A program made the translations under genes and the position numbers. 64,000 nt of DNA, taken from an uncultured Halomonas sp. GTDB lineage: Bacteria > Pseudomonadota > Gammaproteobacteria > Pseudomonadales > Halomonadaceae. The notes beneath the pieces are model-generated. The model did not search any database. It saw only the letters and a program-made list of their open reading frames with translations, and was not told where the DNA came from. The DNA lies in NCBI RefSeq assembly GCF_947490095.1, contig NZ_CANLFS010000003.1, forward strand, positions 124,001 to 188,000, given 5' to 3'. Below, in pieces: positions 46,001 through 54,393 of the stretch. How positions within the stretch are numbered: position 1 is the first letter of the stretch; the number at the start of each line of letters is the position of its first letter.

Positions 46001-46754
46001 CCGGGTCCTCGAGGAGTGGCCCCACGCCCTGCAGGAGCCGCTGGACGTCTCTCTCGACCTGCGAGAGATACTGGGCGTCGACCTGGTGCTGGAGGACTGG
46101 CTGGGCGAGCTGCGCGTCAACGACGCCATGGAACGCTGCCGGGTGCTGCTGACCACCAGCAGCCTGGTCAGCAAGGGCAAGTATCACTGGAAGCACTGGC
46201 TCACCCCCTGGGTCGCCCATCTCGCCGGCCAGCTGGAAGGCCCCATGACCACGCGGCTGCTCTCCCGCGCCGGGGGCGGCACCCTGGCCCCGCTTCCCGC
46301 CGAGGAGGCCCGCGCACGGCTTGCGGACATTGCCACGGCCTGGCAACGCGGCATGGCCACCCCCCTGCCACTGGCCCGGGACACCGCCTTCGCCTGGCTG
46401 GAGAAGGGCGGCACGCCCCAGGCCATGCAGCGCTGCCATGCCGGCCAGACAAGCGACGAAGATAACAAGGCCTGGAGCGCCCTCGACACCGCCTACTACG
46501 GCAGCGGCTTCAACAACGACCATGGCGAGCGCGGCCGCGACGCCTACCTGATGCGCCAGTGGCCAGCACTGGAGCCCATGCTCCGCGCCGAGCCCTCTCC
46601 CATGGGGTCAGACCCCTCGCCCATGGGGTCTGACCCCATGGGTTTTGCCGAGCTGGCCGAGGCGCTCTACGCCCCGCTGCTGCGCGCGGTCAGGAAACCG
46701 CAGAACAAACGCACCAAGGGAAGCAACGGGAAAGGCAAGGGAGGCAAGGCATGA
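43056..46754 (+). CDS. recC: Exodeoxyribonuclease V gamma subunit (RecC)
   Basis: 1232 aa. RecC is the inactive-helicase subunit that recognises Chi and splits the duplex in RecBCD. N-terminal motifs: VIHGNRLESLRGLAVEWMRR, ILVQSNGISQWLKLALAE, ALDVTLPARFLWQAYR. FRHVCLLGMNDADYPR and LLSARDRLSISWVGRS further in are also characteristic. The start ATG 43056 has AAGGA upstream. The C-terminal region contains a foreign-looking in-frame insert (residues about 1183-1196, SPMGSDPSPMGSDPMG) encoded by a palindromic element, and the protein ends in a Lys/Gly-rich tail. It overlaps recB by 4 bp; ptrA, which separates them in E. coli, is absent. Confidence 0.95.
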   Translation: MPVLEDSALQPGFMVIHGNRLESLRGLAVEWMRRHPLEPLENETILVQSNGISQWLKLALAEDRQHGGAGIAAALDVTLPARFLWQAYRAVLSQREGEDQVPPVSPFDKPRLVWRLMRLLPALLDSPTFAPLARFLEGDDDLRKRHQLAERLADLFDQYQVYRADWLTAWATGHDVILTARGESRPLSEEQRWQAELWRALRDDIGPEGLASSRAAVHERFLEACRGLDPQPTPEKAPPAGLPRRVVVFGISSLPAQTLEALAALARVSQVLLCVHNPCRHYWADIIEHKDLLRAERRRQRRRPGMPADLADTELHLHAQPLLAAWGKQGRDYLRLLDEFDEAQAYRELFEDEALRIDLFDSPLDGGEGSRGKSTEPGLLRQLQDDILELRPLQETRDTWPAIDPTRDSSLRFQVAHSALREVEILHDRLLAAFSEDPTLKPRDILVMVPDVDQYAAAVQAVFGRLGVDDPRHIPFTLSDQASRHRLPLLIALESLLRLPELRLSVSDLLDLLEVPALRARFAIPEGGLPTLRRWIEGAGIRWGLDARQRQSLDLPEGLTANTWAFGLRRLLLGYAVGSAAEGPWQGVEPYDDIGGLEASLAGPLMALVDTLETQWRILAEPCDVATWSERLRGLLEACFLAESDQDLMALTRLEQALEVWQESAEEAGLTEPLPLSVVREHWLAQIDETSLSQRFLAGAVNIATLMPMRAIPFRHVCLLGMNDADYPRVQRPLDIDLMAQDYRPGDRSRREDDRYLFLEALLSARDRLSISWVGRSIIDNTEQPPSVLLSQLRDHIARGWRLAGQEDDSEALLAALTTEHPLQPFSIDYFREGSSLATYAHEWREPHRPDADSANASPTGTPLLAPFHQEKPLTLSQLGHFLKAPVAAFFNTRLRVHLETEATESLDSEPFMLDGLDRWQLQHALIDASRAAVEAGEPHEPAMQATLERLEREGRLAMGGFAERMRDELVEPMDSLFSEYRRVLEEWPHALQEPLDVSLDLREILGVDLVLEDWLGELRVNDAMERCRVLLTTSSLVSKGKYHWKHWLTPWVAHLAGQLEGPMTTRLLSRAGGGTLAPLPAEEARARLADIATAWQRGMATPLPLARDTAFAWLEKGGTPQAMQRCHAGQTSDEDNKAWSALDTAYYGSGFNNDHGERGRDAYLMRQWPALEPMLRAEPSPMGSDPSPMGSDPMGFAELAEALYAPLLRAVRKPQNKRTKGSNGKGKGGKA
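46600..46642. repeat. Palindromic repeat inside recC
   Basis: Two copies of CCATGGGGTC-x-GACCCC: the first at 46600-46616 (truncated), the second a perfect inverted repeat with 11-bp arms (46620-46630 and 46632-46642) around one base. The core GGGGTCxGACCCC is like short palindromes usually found between genes. Here it is translated without breaking the frame. Confidence 0.85.
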
Positions 46755-49700
46755 ACCCACAGGACCCGACACCCCCGACCCTGGACCCGATTCACCTGCC
46801 GCTCACCGGCAGCCGGTTGATCGAGGCCAGCGCCGGCACCGGCAAGACCTTCACCATCGCTCTGCTCTACGTGCGCCTGGTGCTGGGCCCCCGGGACGAG
46901 GCCGACGACGAGAGCTTTCCCCTTGCCCTCACCCCGCCGGAGATCCTGGTGGTGACCTTCACCAACGCCGCCACCCGGGAGCTTCGCGACCGCATCCGCG
47001 CCCGGCTGGTGGAAGCCGCCGAGGCGTTTCAAGCGGCACAGCCGGGGACAGCCTCCCATTTCGATGCCGCCGAAGGAGCGCCGGGGGCAGGCCGAAGCGG
47101 AGGTCCTACGCCAGGGACGGCGTCGGTAGCGCCCAGGGAGGGGTTCACAGCGCCTCCACGATGGTCCGACACTTCGGGGTCTGCCCCCGGATCAGCTTCG
47201 TCGGGCGATGGACTCACGGAAGACCTCTTCGATGAGCCGACAGTGGATAACTCCTCCGCTGGCTCCGCTCCCTCCAGCGACCCTCTTCTGGCACTGCGCG
47301 ACAGCTACCCCCGCGAGCGCTGGCCCGCCTGCGCCCGACGCCTGCAGCTGGCCGCCGAGTGGATGGACGAGGCCGCCGTCTCCACCATCCACTCCTGGTG
47401 CCACCGCATGCTGCGCGAGCACGCCTTCGAGAGCGGCAGCCTGTTCTCCCTGGAGATGAACCTCGACCAGTCGGAGCTCGAACTCGAGGTCGCCCGAGAC
47501 TACTGGCGCAGCTTCTACTACGCCCTGGACGCCGAGGCCCTCGCGGTGATCACCCGCTATTGGGAGACCCCCGACGCCCTGGCCGCCGACGTGCGCCGCC
47601 TGCAGGGCGACGCCGACCTGCTGCCCGACGCCCCGGCCCCCGCCGGGGCACTGGCCGACATGCAGGCAGAGCGCAAGCGCGTGCTGGAAGACCTCAAGGC
47701 GCCCTGGCCCGCCTGGCTCGATGAGCTCGGCGACGCCCTGGAGGCCGCCGCGGCCGGCAAGGCCTTCGATCAGCGCAAGCTCAACAGCAAGAGTCGCGCC
47801 AGCTGGCTGGGGGCCCTGCGCGACTGGGCCAATGACCCCGAGCTCGACGTCCCCCGGCTGACCGATACCGCCTGGCAGCGCCTGACCCCGGCGGGCATCG
47901 CCGAGATCTGGAAGACGGGCGAGCCCCTGGACCACCCCGCCCTGCATGCCATCGCCGAGCTGCCGGACCGGTTCAAGGCCCTGCCCGATGCCCACGCCGA
48001 CCTGCTGGCCCACGCCGTGCGCTGGATGAGCCGGCGCCGTCAGCGTGTACAGCAGCGCCGCGCCGAACTCGGGCCCGACGACCTGCTCGAGCGCCTCGAC
48101 GCCGCCTTCGCCGGCCCCTCCGGCGAGGCCCTGGCCGCTCATGTTCGTCGCCAGTTCCCGGTGGCGCTGGTGGACGAGTTCCAGGACACCGACCCGGTGC
48201 AGTACCGATTGTTCGATCATGTCTACCGGCTCGCAGCGCCGCCGGACCCCGATGCCCCCAGCGGCATCCTGCTGATCGGCGACCCCAAACAGGCGATCTA
48301 TGCCTTCCGCGGCGCCGATATCCACACCTACCTGCAGGCACGCCGCGATACCGCCGGGCGCCATGTCACCCTGGGCACCAACTTTCGCTCGGCCAGGACC
48401 ATGGTGGCGGCGGTCAACCGCGTGTTTCGCTTCGCCGAATCTCACCCGGCCGGGCGTGGCGCCTTCCTGTTCCGCCACGAAAAAACGCCGCAGGAGCCCT
48501 CGGTGGCCGATAACCCGGTGCCGTTCCTGCCGGTCGCCGCCCAGGGCAGAAAGGACTCCCTGGTGCGCGACGGGGCACCCGTGCCCGCCATGACGCTGTG
48601 GCATCTGGCGAACGACGCCAACCCCGAGAAGGGCATGAGCAAGGGCGCCTACTTCGAGGAAATGGCGACCCGCTGCGCCACCGAGATGGCCCGGCTGCTG
48701 CGCGAGGGCCAGGCCGGACACACCGGCTTTGCAACGCCCGGCGAGCCCTTCAGGGCGCTGGCGCCCTCCGACCTGGCCGTGCTGGTCAACAACGCGAGCG
48801 AGGCCAGGGCGATCCGCGACGCCCTGCTCGAGCGCGGCATCAAGAGCGTCTACCTCTCCGACAAGGAGGGCGTGTTCGAGACATCCGCGGCCCTGGAGCT
48901 GGAGACCTGGCTGGCCGCCTGCGCCGAGCCCGACAGCGAGCGTCGCCTGCATGCGGCCCTGGCTCAGCCGAGCCTGGGGCTGTCTCTGGCCGAGCTCGAC
49001 GCCCTGCAGCATGACGAGCTGGCCTGGGAGGAACGCGTGTTGCAGTTTCGGGCCTACCACCGCCAGTGGCAGCGCCAGGGCGTGCTGCCCATGCTGCACC
49101 GGCTGCTGGCCGACTTCGCCATCCCCACCCGGCTGCTCAAGAGCGCCAGCGGTGAACGTCACCTCACCGACCTTTTACATTTAGGCGAACTGCTCCAGCA
49201 GGCCAGCGCTGAACTTGACGGCGAACACGCCCTGCTGCGCCACCTCGGCGAGGCCCGCGCCCAGCCACCGGCCCAGGCCGACACCCATCGTCTGCGCCTG
49301 GAGAGCGACGCTGACCTGGTGCAGGTCGTCACCATTCACAAGTCCAAGGGGCTGGAATATCCGCTGGTCTTCCTGCCCTTTATCTGCGCCTTCCGGGCGA
49401 AGCAGGCCAGCGACCTGCCGCTGACCTGGCACGACGAAGCGGGCCACCGAAAGCTCTCCCTGGAACCCGACGAGCATGTGCTGGCCCGTGCCGACGACGA
49501 ACGCCTGGGCGAGGACCTGCGCAAGCTCTACGTGGCCCTGACCCGCGCCCGTCACGCCACCTGGTTGGGCCTCGCCCCGCTCCAGGCCCTGGAGCGCAGC
49601 GCCATCGGCCAGGTACTGACTGCCGGTGCACCGCTCTCGTCACCCTCGACGGAGGGCCTGCTCGAGGCCCTGTTTCCCCTCGCCCACGAGGCCGCGGAGA

Positions 49701-50902
49701 CGGAGCTGCGGGTAATGCCGGCACCGGAGCCCAGCGACCTCATGGTGCCCGGCGAGGCGAACGACGCGATTCTGCGCGAGGCGCTGACGCCCGTTCGGCG
49801 CGCCCGGGAGCACTGGTGGATCGCCAGCTATTCGGCGCTGCAGGTGGGTGGCGGGCGCATCGGCGGTGGGGAGGAAGAACCTGCTCTTCTGGAAGAACCT
49901 GCTCTTCTGGAAGAACCTGAAACGGCGCTGTTGATAGAGCCCGAAACCGCTCTGGAGGCCACCGCCCGAGAGTTGCGCGACGAGCCCAGCGACAGGGTGG
50001 CGCCAGACATGGAACGCCATCGAGCGAAGGCCAGACAAGGCGATATCTTGCGAGAAGGCGGAGTTCACAAGCCGTTAAATGAGCATTTCGAGCAGGATAT
50101 CAACGCCGTATGGCCGAGCGCAGATCGTTCCATTCACCGCTTCCCCCGGGGGCCGGCGGCGGGGACCTTCCTGCACGGCCTTCTGGAGTGGGCCGGCCAG
50201 GAAGGCTTTGCCCGGCTGGCCGTCGCTCCCGAGCGGCTGGATGACACCCTGGCGCGACGCGCCAATCTGCGCGGCTGGCGCGAGCGTATTCCGGCGCTGC
50301 AGGCCTGGCTCCACGGGCTGCTGGCAAGCGAGCTGCCGGTACCCGACGCCCCAGAGGGACCGGTAGCGCCGCTGCGCCTCGACCGGCTGGAGGGCGCTCG
50401 CTATCAGGTGGAGCTGGAGTTCTGGTTCGCCGCTCACCGGGTCGACACCGGCCGCCTGGACGCCCTGATCAGCGCCCATACGCTGGGGGGCGCGGCGCGC
50501 CCGGCGCTGGAACGCGACCGCCTCAACGGCATGCTCAAGGGCTTTATCGACCTGGTGGTGGAACACGAGGGACGCTTCTATGTGCTGGACTGGAAGTCCA
50601 ACTACCTGGGCCGCGACGACGCGGCCTATTCCGAGGCCGCCATGGCCGAGGCGGTGCGCGAGAAGCGCTATGACCTGCAGTACTGCCTCTACCTGCTGGC
50701 CCTGCATCGCCTGCTCGAGGCACGCCTGCCGAACTACGATATCGACCGCCACCTGGGCGGGGCACTCTACGTGTTCCTGCGCGGCCAGCATGCCCCCTCT
50801 CGCGGCGTCCATCGCGAACGCCCGCCCCGCCAGTTGATCGAGGAACTCGACGCCCTGTTCCGCAACGCCGACGCCACCGCCCCGGAGGCCAGCCATGAGT
50901 GA
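46751..50902 (+). CDS. recB: Exodeoxyribonuclease V beta subunit (RecB)
   Basis: 1383 aa, about 200 longer than E. coli RecB. It has the 3'-5' helicase of RecBCD: Walker A ASAGTGKT (26-33), TFTNAATRELRDRIRARL, Walker B LVDEFQDTDPVQYRLF, GDPKQAIYAFRGADIHTYL, TIHKSKGLEYPLVFLPF and LYVALTRARHATW. The C-terminal nuclease has Asp1267 (KGFIDLVV), Asp1280 and Lys1282 (VLDWKSNYLG), with the E. coli spacing. The extra length is due to two low-complexity insertions, at residues about 96-178 and 1037-1120, made of repeat-like DNA. Both fall outside the motifs, so activity is probably kept. It overlaps recC by 4 bp and recD by 8 bp. Confidence 0.96.
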   Translation: MNPQDPTPPTLDPIHLPLTGSRLIEASAGTGKTFTIALLYVRLVLGPRDEADDESFPLALTPPEILVVTFTNAATRELRDRIRARLVEAAEAFQAAQPGTASHFDAAEGAPGAGRSGGPTPGTASVAPREGFTAPPRWSDTSGSAPGSASSGDGLTEDLFDEPTVDNSSAGSAPSSDPLLALRDSYPRERWPACARRLQLAAEWMDEAAVSTIHSWCHRMLREHAFESGSLFSLEMNLDQSELELEVARDYWRSFYYALDAEALAVITRYWETPDALAADVRRLQGDADLLPDAPAPAGALADMQAERKRVLEDLKAPWPAWLDELGDALEAAAAGKAFDQRKLNSKSRASWLGALRDWANDPELDVPRLTDTAWQRLTPAGIAEIWKTGEPLDHPALHAIAELPDRFKALPDAHADLLAHAVRWMSRRRQRVQQRRAELGPDDLLERLDAAFAGPSGEALAAHVRRQFPVALVDEFQDTDPVQYRLFDHVYRLAAPPDPDAPSGILLIGDPKQAIYAFRGADIHTYLQARRDTAGRHVTLGTNFRSARTMVAAVNRVFRFAESHPAGRGAFLFRHEKTPQEPSVADNPVPFLPVAAQGRKDSLVRDGAPVPAMTLWHLANDANPEKGMSKGAYFEEMATRCATEMARLLREGQAGHTGFATPGEPFRALAPSDLAVLVNNASEARAIRDALLERGIKSVYLSDKEGVFETSAALELETWLAACAEPDSERRLHAALAQPSLGLSLAELDALQHDELAWEERVLQFRAYHRQWQRQGVLPMLHRLLADFAIPTRLLKSASGERHLTDLLHLGELLQQASAELDGEHALLRHLGEARAQPPAQADTHRLRLESDADLVQVVTIHKSKGLEYPLVFLPFICAFRAKQASDLPLTWHDEAGHRKLSLEPDEHVLARADDERLGEDLRKLYVALTRARHATWLGLAPLQALERSAIGQVLTAGAPLSSPSTEGLLEALFPLAHEAAETELRVMPAPEPSDLMVPGEANDAILREALTPVRRAREHWWIASYSALQVGGGRIGGGEEEPALLEEPALLEEPETALLIEPETALEATARELRDEPSDRVAPDMERHRAKARQGDILREGGVHKPLNEHFEQDINAVWPSADRSIHRFPRGPAAGTFLHGLLEWAGQEGFARLAVAPERLDDTLARRANLRGWRERIPALQAWLHGLLASELPVPDAPEGPVAPLRLDRLEGARYQVELEFWFAAHRVDTGRLDALISAHTLGGAARPALERDRLNGMLKGFIDLVVEHEGRFYVLDWKSNYLGRDDAAYSEAAMAEAVREKRYDLQYCLYLLALHRLLEARLPNYDIDRHLGGALYVFLRGQHAPSRGVHRERPPRQLIEELDALFRNADATAPEASHE
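47036..47282. repeat. Repeat-like insertion in the recB helicase region
   Basis: The stretch encodes a Gly/Ser/Pro/Ala-rich linker with no RecB resemblance between RARLVEAAEAFQ and LLALRDSYPRERW. The DNA has small inverted repeats (ACGCC-agggac-GGCGT at 47109-47124) and phrases such as GCGCCCAGGGAGGGGTTCAC that I associate with intergenic repeats in halomonads and pseudomonads (from memory). Frame is maintained. Confidence 0.6.
49874..49919 (+). repeat. 18-bp tandem repeat in recB
   Basis: GAAGAACCTGCTCTTCTG occurs twice in tandem (49874-49891, 49892-49909) plus ten bases of a third copy. It encodes EEPALL twice and then EEPE. The unit is six codons, so copy changes keep the frame. Confidence 0.95.
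50022..50121. repeat. Structured repeat-like element inserted in recB before the nuclease domain
   Basis: Nested inverted arms: GGCCA/TGGCC (50029-50033, 50111-50115), GGC/GCC (50039-50041, 50105-50107) and GATATCTTGC/GCAGGATATC (50042-50051, 50092-50101, nine of ten). The inner part (GAGAAGGCGGAGTTCACAAG, then TAAATGAGCATTTCGAGC) is like a family of about 100-bp intergenic repeats I recall from halomonads. It is read through as coding sequence (KARQGDILREGG...INAVWPSAD). Confidence 0.7.
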
Positions 50903-53204
50903 CCCTTCACCTACCGTCCGGGCCGCCACCACCGGGGCCCTGCACGACACCGACGCCCTGTTCGCCCTGCTCGACCGCTGGGTGGACCGCGGCTGGCTGC
51001 GCGCCCTGGACCGGGCCTTCGCCGCCTTCCTGGCCCGCGAGGTGGCCGATGCCCCGGCGCCACTGCTGCTGGCCGCGGCACTCGCCAGCCACCAGCTCGG
51101 TCGTGGTCACGTGTGCCTGGACCTGACACAGACCCTGGCCGAACCGGACCTGGCTCTCTCGCTGCCACCGGAGGGCGACAGCCTGGAGGATCCACCGCCG
51201 CGTCCCAGCCAGCTGCTCGCCGAACTTGGCCTCGCCGACTGGCTGACGTCGCTCATCCATCCGGTGCTCATCGGCGACGGTCCCGGCAGCACACCGCTGG
51301 TGCTCGAGGGCGCCCGGCTCTACCTGCGCCGCTACTGGCATCATGAGCGCTCGATCCAGCAGCATATCGCCACCCGGCTGGAAGACCTGGGTGGCAGGCC
51401 GGCAACCGATGACGCGACCGGCGTCGATAGACGGCGGGGGCGGCCCTCCCCGCCCTCCGCTACTGGCCCCCTCTCCCGGGCTCTCGCCGCCCTCTTCCCG
51501 GCGTCCGAGGCCCTGGACTGGCAGAAGGCCGCCTGCGCCCTGGCCTCCCGCTCGCCCTTCGCGGTGATCACCGGCGGGCCCGGCACCGGCAAGACCACCA
51601 CCGTGGTCAAGCTGCTTGCCCTGCTGCAGGCCCTGACACTCGGCGCGGGACGCCGCCCGCTGCGTATTCGCCTGGCCGCCCCCACCGGCAAGGCCGCCGC
51701 GCGCCTCAATGAATCCATCGCCGGGCAGGTCTCGGGGCTGGACATGACGGCACTGGCTCCCCTGCTGGTGTCCCCTGAGGCGCCAGGGAAAACGACTGGA
51801 TCGCGGGAGCCCGATGTATCGGCGACAGATCAGCCCTCCCAGGACAACGGCGAGCGACTTCGCCAGGCGATTCCTACCGAAGTCACCACCCTCCACCGCC
51901 TGCTGGGCTCACGCCCCGATACCCGCCACTTCCGCCACAATGCCCGCCACCCGCTGCCCCTGGACGTGCTGGTGGTGGATGAGGCCTCCATGGTCGACGT
52001 GGAGATGATGGCCGCCCTGCTCGACGCCCTGCCGCCCCTCGGGCGCCTGGTGCTGCTGGGTGACAAGGACCAGCTGGCATCGGTCGAGGCCGGCTCGGTG
52101 CTGGGCGATCTTTGCGCCCGGGCGGAGGGCGGACACTACACGCCCGACACCGCCGACTGGCTCGCCGAGGCCACCGGCCAGACGCTGCCTCCGGAGATGC
52201 ACGATGCCGAGGGCACGCCACTGGACCAGGCCATCGCCATGCTGCGTGTCAGCCACCGTTTCGATGCCGAGAGTGGCATCGGCCAACTCGCCGCCGCCGT
52301 CAATCAGCAGGGGCAGGCACCAGGCCGTGAGGTATCGAGCAGACAACAGCGTGCCGCGATCCGTGGCGTGCTCGACCACGGCTACGCCGACCTCTCACAC
52401 CTGAAGCTCGACACCGACAACGACCGCCGACTGGAGCGCCTGGTGGTCTCGGGCCACGCCAGGGGCTTTCCCGATGCCGGCGTGGATCGCCGACTGCGCG
52501 ACCAGCCGCTGATGCCGCCGGTGGGTTATCGTCATTACCTGGAGACGATGCAAGATGCCTCGCCGCCGCCGGATGCCAGCAGCGAGGTCGAGCGCGAGGC
52601 CCTGGACGACTGGGCCCGTGCGGTGCTCACCGCCCACGGCCGATTCCAGCTGCTCTGCGCCCTGCGCCGCGGCCCCTGGGGCGTGGAGGGGCTCAACGAG
52701 CGCATCCGCGCCGCGCTGGAGAAGGAGGGATTGATCGACAGCGGCGACGGCCGGCGCCTCTGGTATCCCGGCCGACCGGTGCTGGTGACCCGGAATGATT
52801 ACGGCCTGGGCCTGATGAACGGCGATATCGGCATCACCCTCGCGCTGCCTCGGCCGACGGCCTCGCCACGGGAGCCCCACCGTGGCGCCTCGGCACTGCG
52901 CGTGGCCTTCCCCGCCGGCGACGGCAGCGGCCAGATCAAGTGGGTGCTGCCCAGCCGCCTGCAGGCGGTGGAAACGGTCTTCGCCATGACGGTGCACAAG
53001 TCCCAGGGCTCGGAGTTTACCCACGCCGCCCTGCTGCTACCCGACGCCCCCAACCCGATCCTCACGCGGGAGCTGGTCTACACCGGCATCACCCGCGCCC
53101 GCCACTGGCTCAGCCTGGTGGAAACCGGCCGCGGCCAGCTGCTGGATGCGGTGGAGAGACGCGTGATGCGAACCAGTGGGTTGGGAGCATCCGGGAAGAC
53201 ATGA
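50895..53204 (+). CDS. recD: Exodeoxyribonuclease V alpha subunit (RecD)
   Basis: 769 aa; E. coli RecD has 608. It is the 5'-3' helicase of RecBCD. Walker A GGPGTGKT at 227-234, LAAPTGKAAARLNESI, LVVDEASMVDVEMMAALL, LLGDKDQLASVEAGSVLGDL, and the final FAMTVHKSQGSEFTHAALLL and LVYTGITRARHWLSLV are all in order. The extra length lies in linkers, for example residues about 166-190 and 292-322, which are low complexity. It starts at ATG 50895, overlapping recB by 8 bp, so all three subunits are translated from one message. Confidence 0.95.
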   Translation: MSDPSPTVRAATTGALHDTDALFALLDRWVDRGWLRALDRAFAAFLAREVADAPAPLLLAAALASHQLGRGHVCLDLTQTLAEPDLALSLPPEGDSLEDPPPRPSQLLAELGLADWLTSLIHPVLIGDGPGSTPLVLEGARLYLRRYWHHERSIQQHIATRLEDLGGRPATDDATGVDRRRGRPSPPSATGPLSRALAALFPASEALDWQKAACALASRSPFAVITGGPGTGKTTTVVKLLALLQALTLGAGRRPLRIRLAAPTGKAAARLNESIAGQVSGLDMTALAPLLVSPEAPGKTTGSREPDVSATDQPSQDNGERLRQAIPTEVTTLHRLLGSRPDTRHFRHNARHPLPLDVLVVDEASMVDVEMMAALLDALPPLGRLVLLGDKDQLASVEAGSVLGDLCARAEGGHYTPDTADWLAEATGQTLPPEMHDAEGTPLDQAIAMLRVSHRFDAESGIGQLAAAVNQQGQAPGREVSSRQQRAAIRGVLDHGYADLSHLKLDTDNDRRLERLVVSGHARGFPDAGVDRRLRDQPLMPPVGYRHYLETMQDASPPPDASSEVEREALDDWARAVLTAHGRFQLLCALRRGPWGVEGLNERIRAALEKEGLIDSGDGRRLWYPGRPVLVTRNDYGLGLMNGDIGITLALPRPTASPREPHRGASALRVAFPAGDGSGQIKWVLPSRLQAVETVFAMTVHKSQGSEFTHAALLLPDAPNPILTRELVYTGITRARHWLSLVETGRGQLLDAVERRVMRTSGLGASGKT

Positions 53205-53294
53205 AAAGGGCGGACACAAGCATCAAAAACGCCCGACGAATGATAGGCGGCATATGAGAAACCCGGTCCTGTGGTGAGAGAACCAAAGAAAGGG

Positions 53295-54221
53295 TCAAGT
53301 TGTCCTGCAGCTTGATATGGCGTTTCGCCACCGCCATCCGGCCGCTTGCAAGGCCGCAGCCAGCGCCTGTGTCGCTGGACCTGAGGCATTGCGGTCGGCA
53401 TGCACCAGAAACAGCGTTTCCTGCCGCTGTCCGCCTTCCATCAGCGGGAGCCGCTTCAGGGTGCCTGTCTCCAGCTCCCCGCGGATATGCTCGTAGGGTA
53501 GCCAGGCAAACCCCAGTCCATCCGTGGCGAACTGAATCGAGGTGCTGAGCTGGGAAACGGTCCAGCGCTGTTCGGCGTCAAGCCAGCCCGCATCCTGGCG
53601 TCGCTTGAAACCCGAGTCCCGAACCACAAACTGGCGATGCGCGCGCAGGTCATGGTGGGTCAGCTCGCGCTCAAGTTTGTGCAACGGATGCTCGGGGTGC
53701 GCCACCGCGAGAAAGGTCACGTCCAGCAACGGCTGGCCCAGAAAGCCGGGGGGCGGGCGGTGAGTTATTACCAAATCGGCCTCCCCATTGAGCAGGGTCT
53801 CCTGAGTGCCGGACAGTACCGACTCGATGAGCTGCACCCTTGATGCCCGGCTCTCGGGCACAAAGTCCGCCAATGCCTGACTCAGCAGGGCGGTGGGGAA
53901 GATCGCGTCCACCGCTAGCCGAACTTCTGTTTCCCACCCTTCGGCCAGGTTGCTAGCCAGGTGCTCAAGGCTCAAGGCGTCATCGATCAAGGCGCGTGCC
54001 TGTCGCAGAAGCGTTTCGCCCGCCGGCGACAGCGTTGCCTTGCGCCCCTGCATCGTCAGTACCTCCACCGGCAGCTGTTCCTGCATGCCTTTCAGCGCAT
54101 AGCTTATCGATGACTGGCTGCGGTTGAGCGCCTCGGCGGCTCGGGCGTAGCTACCTTCATCCACCACCGCTTGCAATATAGCCCACTGCTCCAGGCTGAT
54201 ACGGGGAGTTCTCTGTGTCAT
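53295..54221 (-). CDS. LysR-family regulator of the redox gene block
   Basis: 308 aa. HTH at residues about 9-68 (EQWAILQAVVDEGSYARAAE, NRSQSSISYALKGMQEQL), then an effector domain with AVDAIFPTALLSQALADF. It is divergent from the doxX-wrbA genes, with 172 bp between starts, and a dyad in that gap is a likely binding site. The class resembles regulators beside quinone-detoxification genes; effector unknown. Base composition shifts to lower GC here relative to recD. Confidence 0.87.
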   Translation of the reverse strand: MTQRTPRISLEQWAILQAVVDEGSYARAAEALNRSQSSISYALKGMQEQLPVEVLTMQGRKATLSPAGETLLRQARALIDDALSLEHLASNLAEGWETEVRLAVDAIFPTALLSQALADFVPESRASRVQLIESVLSGTQETLLNGEADLVITHRPPPGFLGQPLLDVTFLAVAHPEHPLHKLERELTHHDLRAHRQFVVRDSGFKRRQDAGWLDAEQRWTVSQLSTSIQFATDGLGFAWLPYEHIRGELETGTLKRLPLMEGGQRQETLFLVHADRNASGPATQALAAALQAAGWRWRNAISSCRTT

Positions 54222-54321
54222 TTCGTCCTCTCGTAGCGATACGCCTGGCCGGAAACTGCCCCGCGAATGGCCGAGCGATACGTAATTGATCGAATTATCC
54301 GTTCTTTATGCTCTAAATAAT

Positions 54322-54347
54322 GCCACTTTTTAGCACGTTAAAGTGGC
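54322..54347. promoter_or_regulatory. Inverted repeat in the lysR-doxX intergenic region
   Basis: Perfect 8-bp arms GCCACTTT (54322-54329) and AAAGTGGC (54340-54347) with a 10-bp spacer, in an AT-rich gap. The position (47 bp before the doxX ATG) and dyad size suit a LysR operator overlapping the promoter. Confidence 0.55.
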
Positions 54348-54393
54348 TAAGCTATCGTCATTACATCAACACATCTATCGCTAGGACTTTCGC

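Noticed and set aside
47192-49162. A 656-codon open frame antisense to recB
   Set aside because: Composition is Gly/Gln/His rich and mirrors recB; no start signal.
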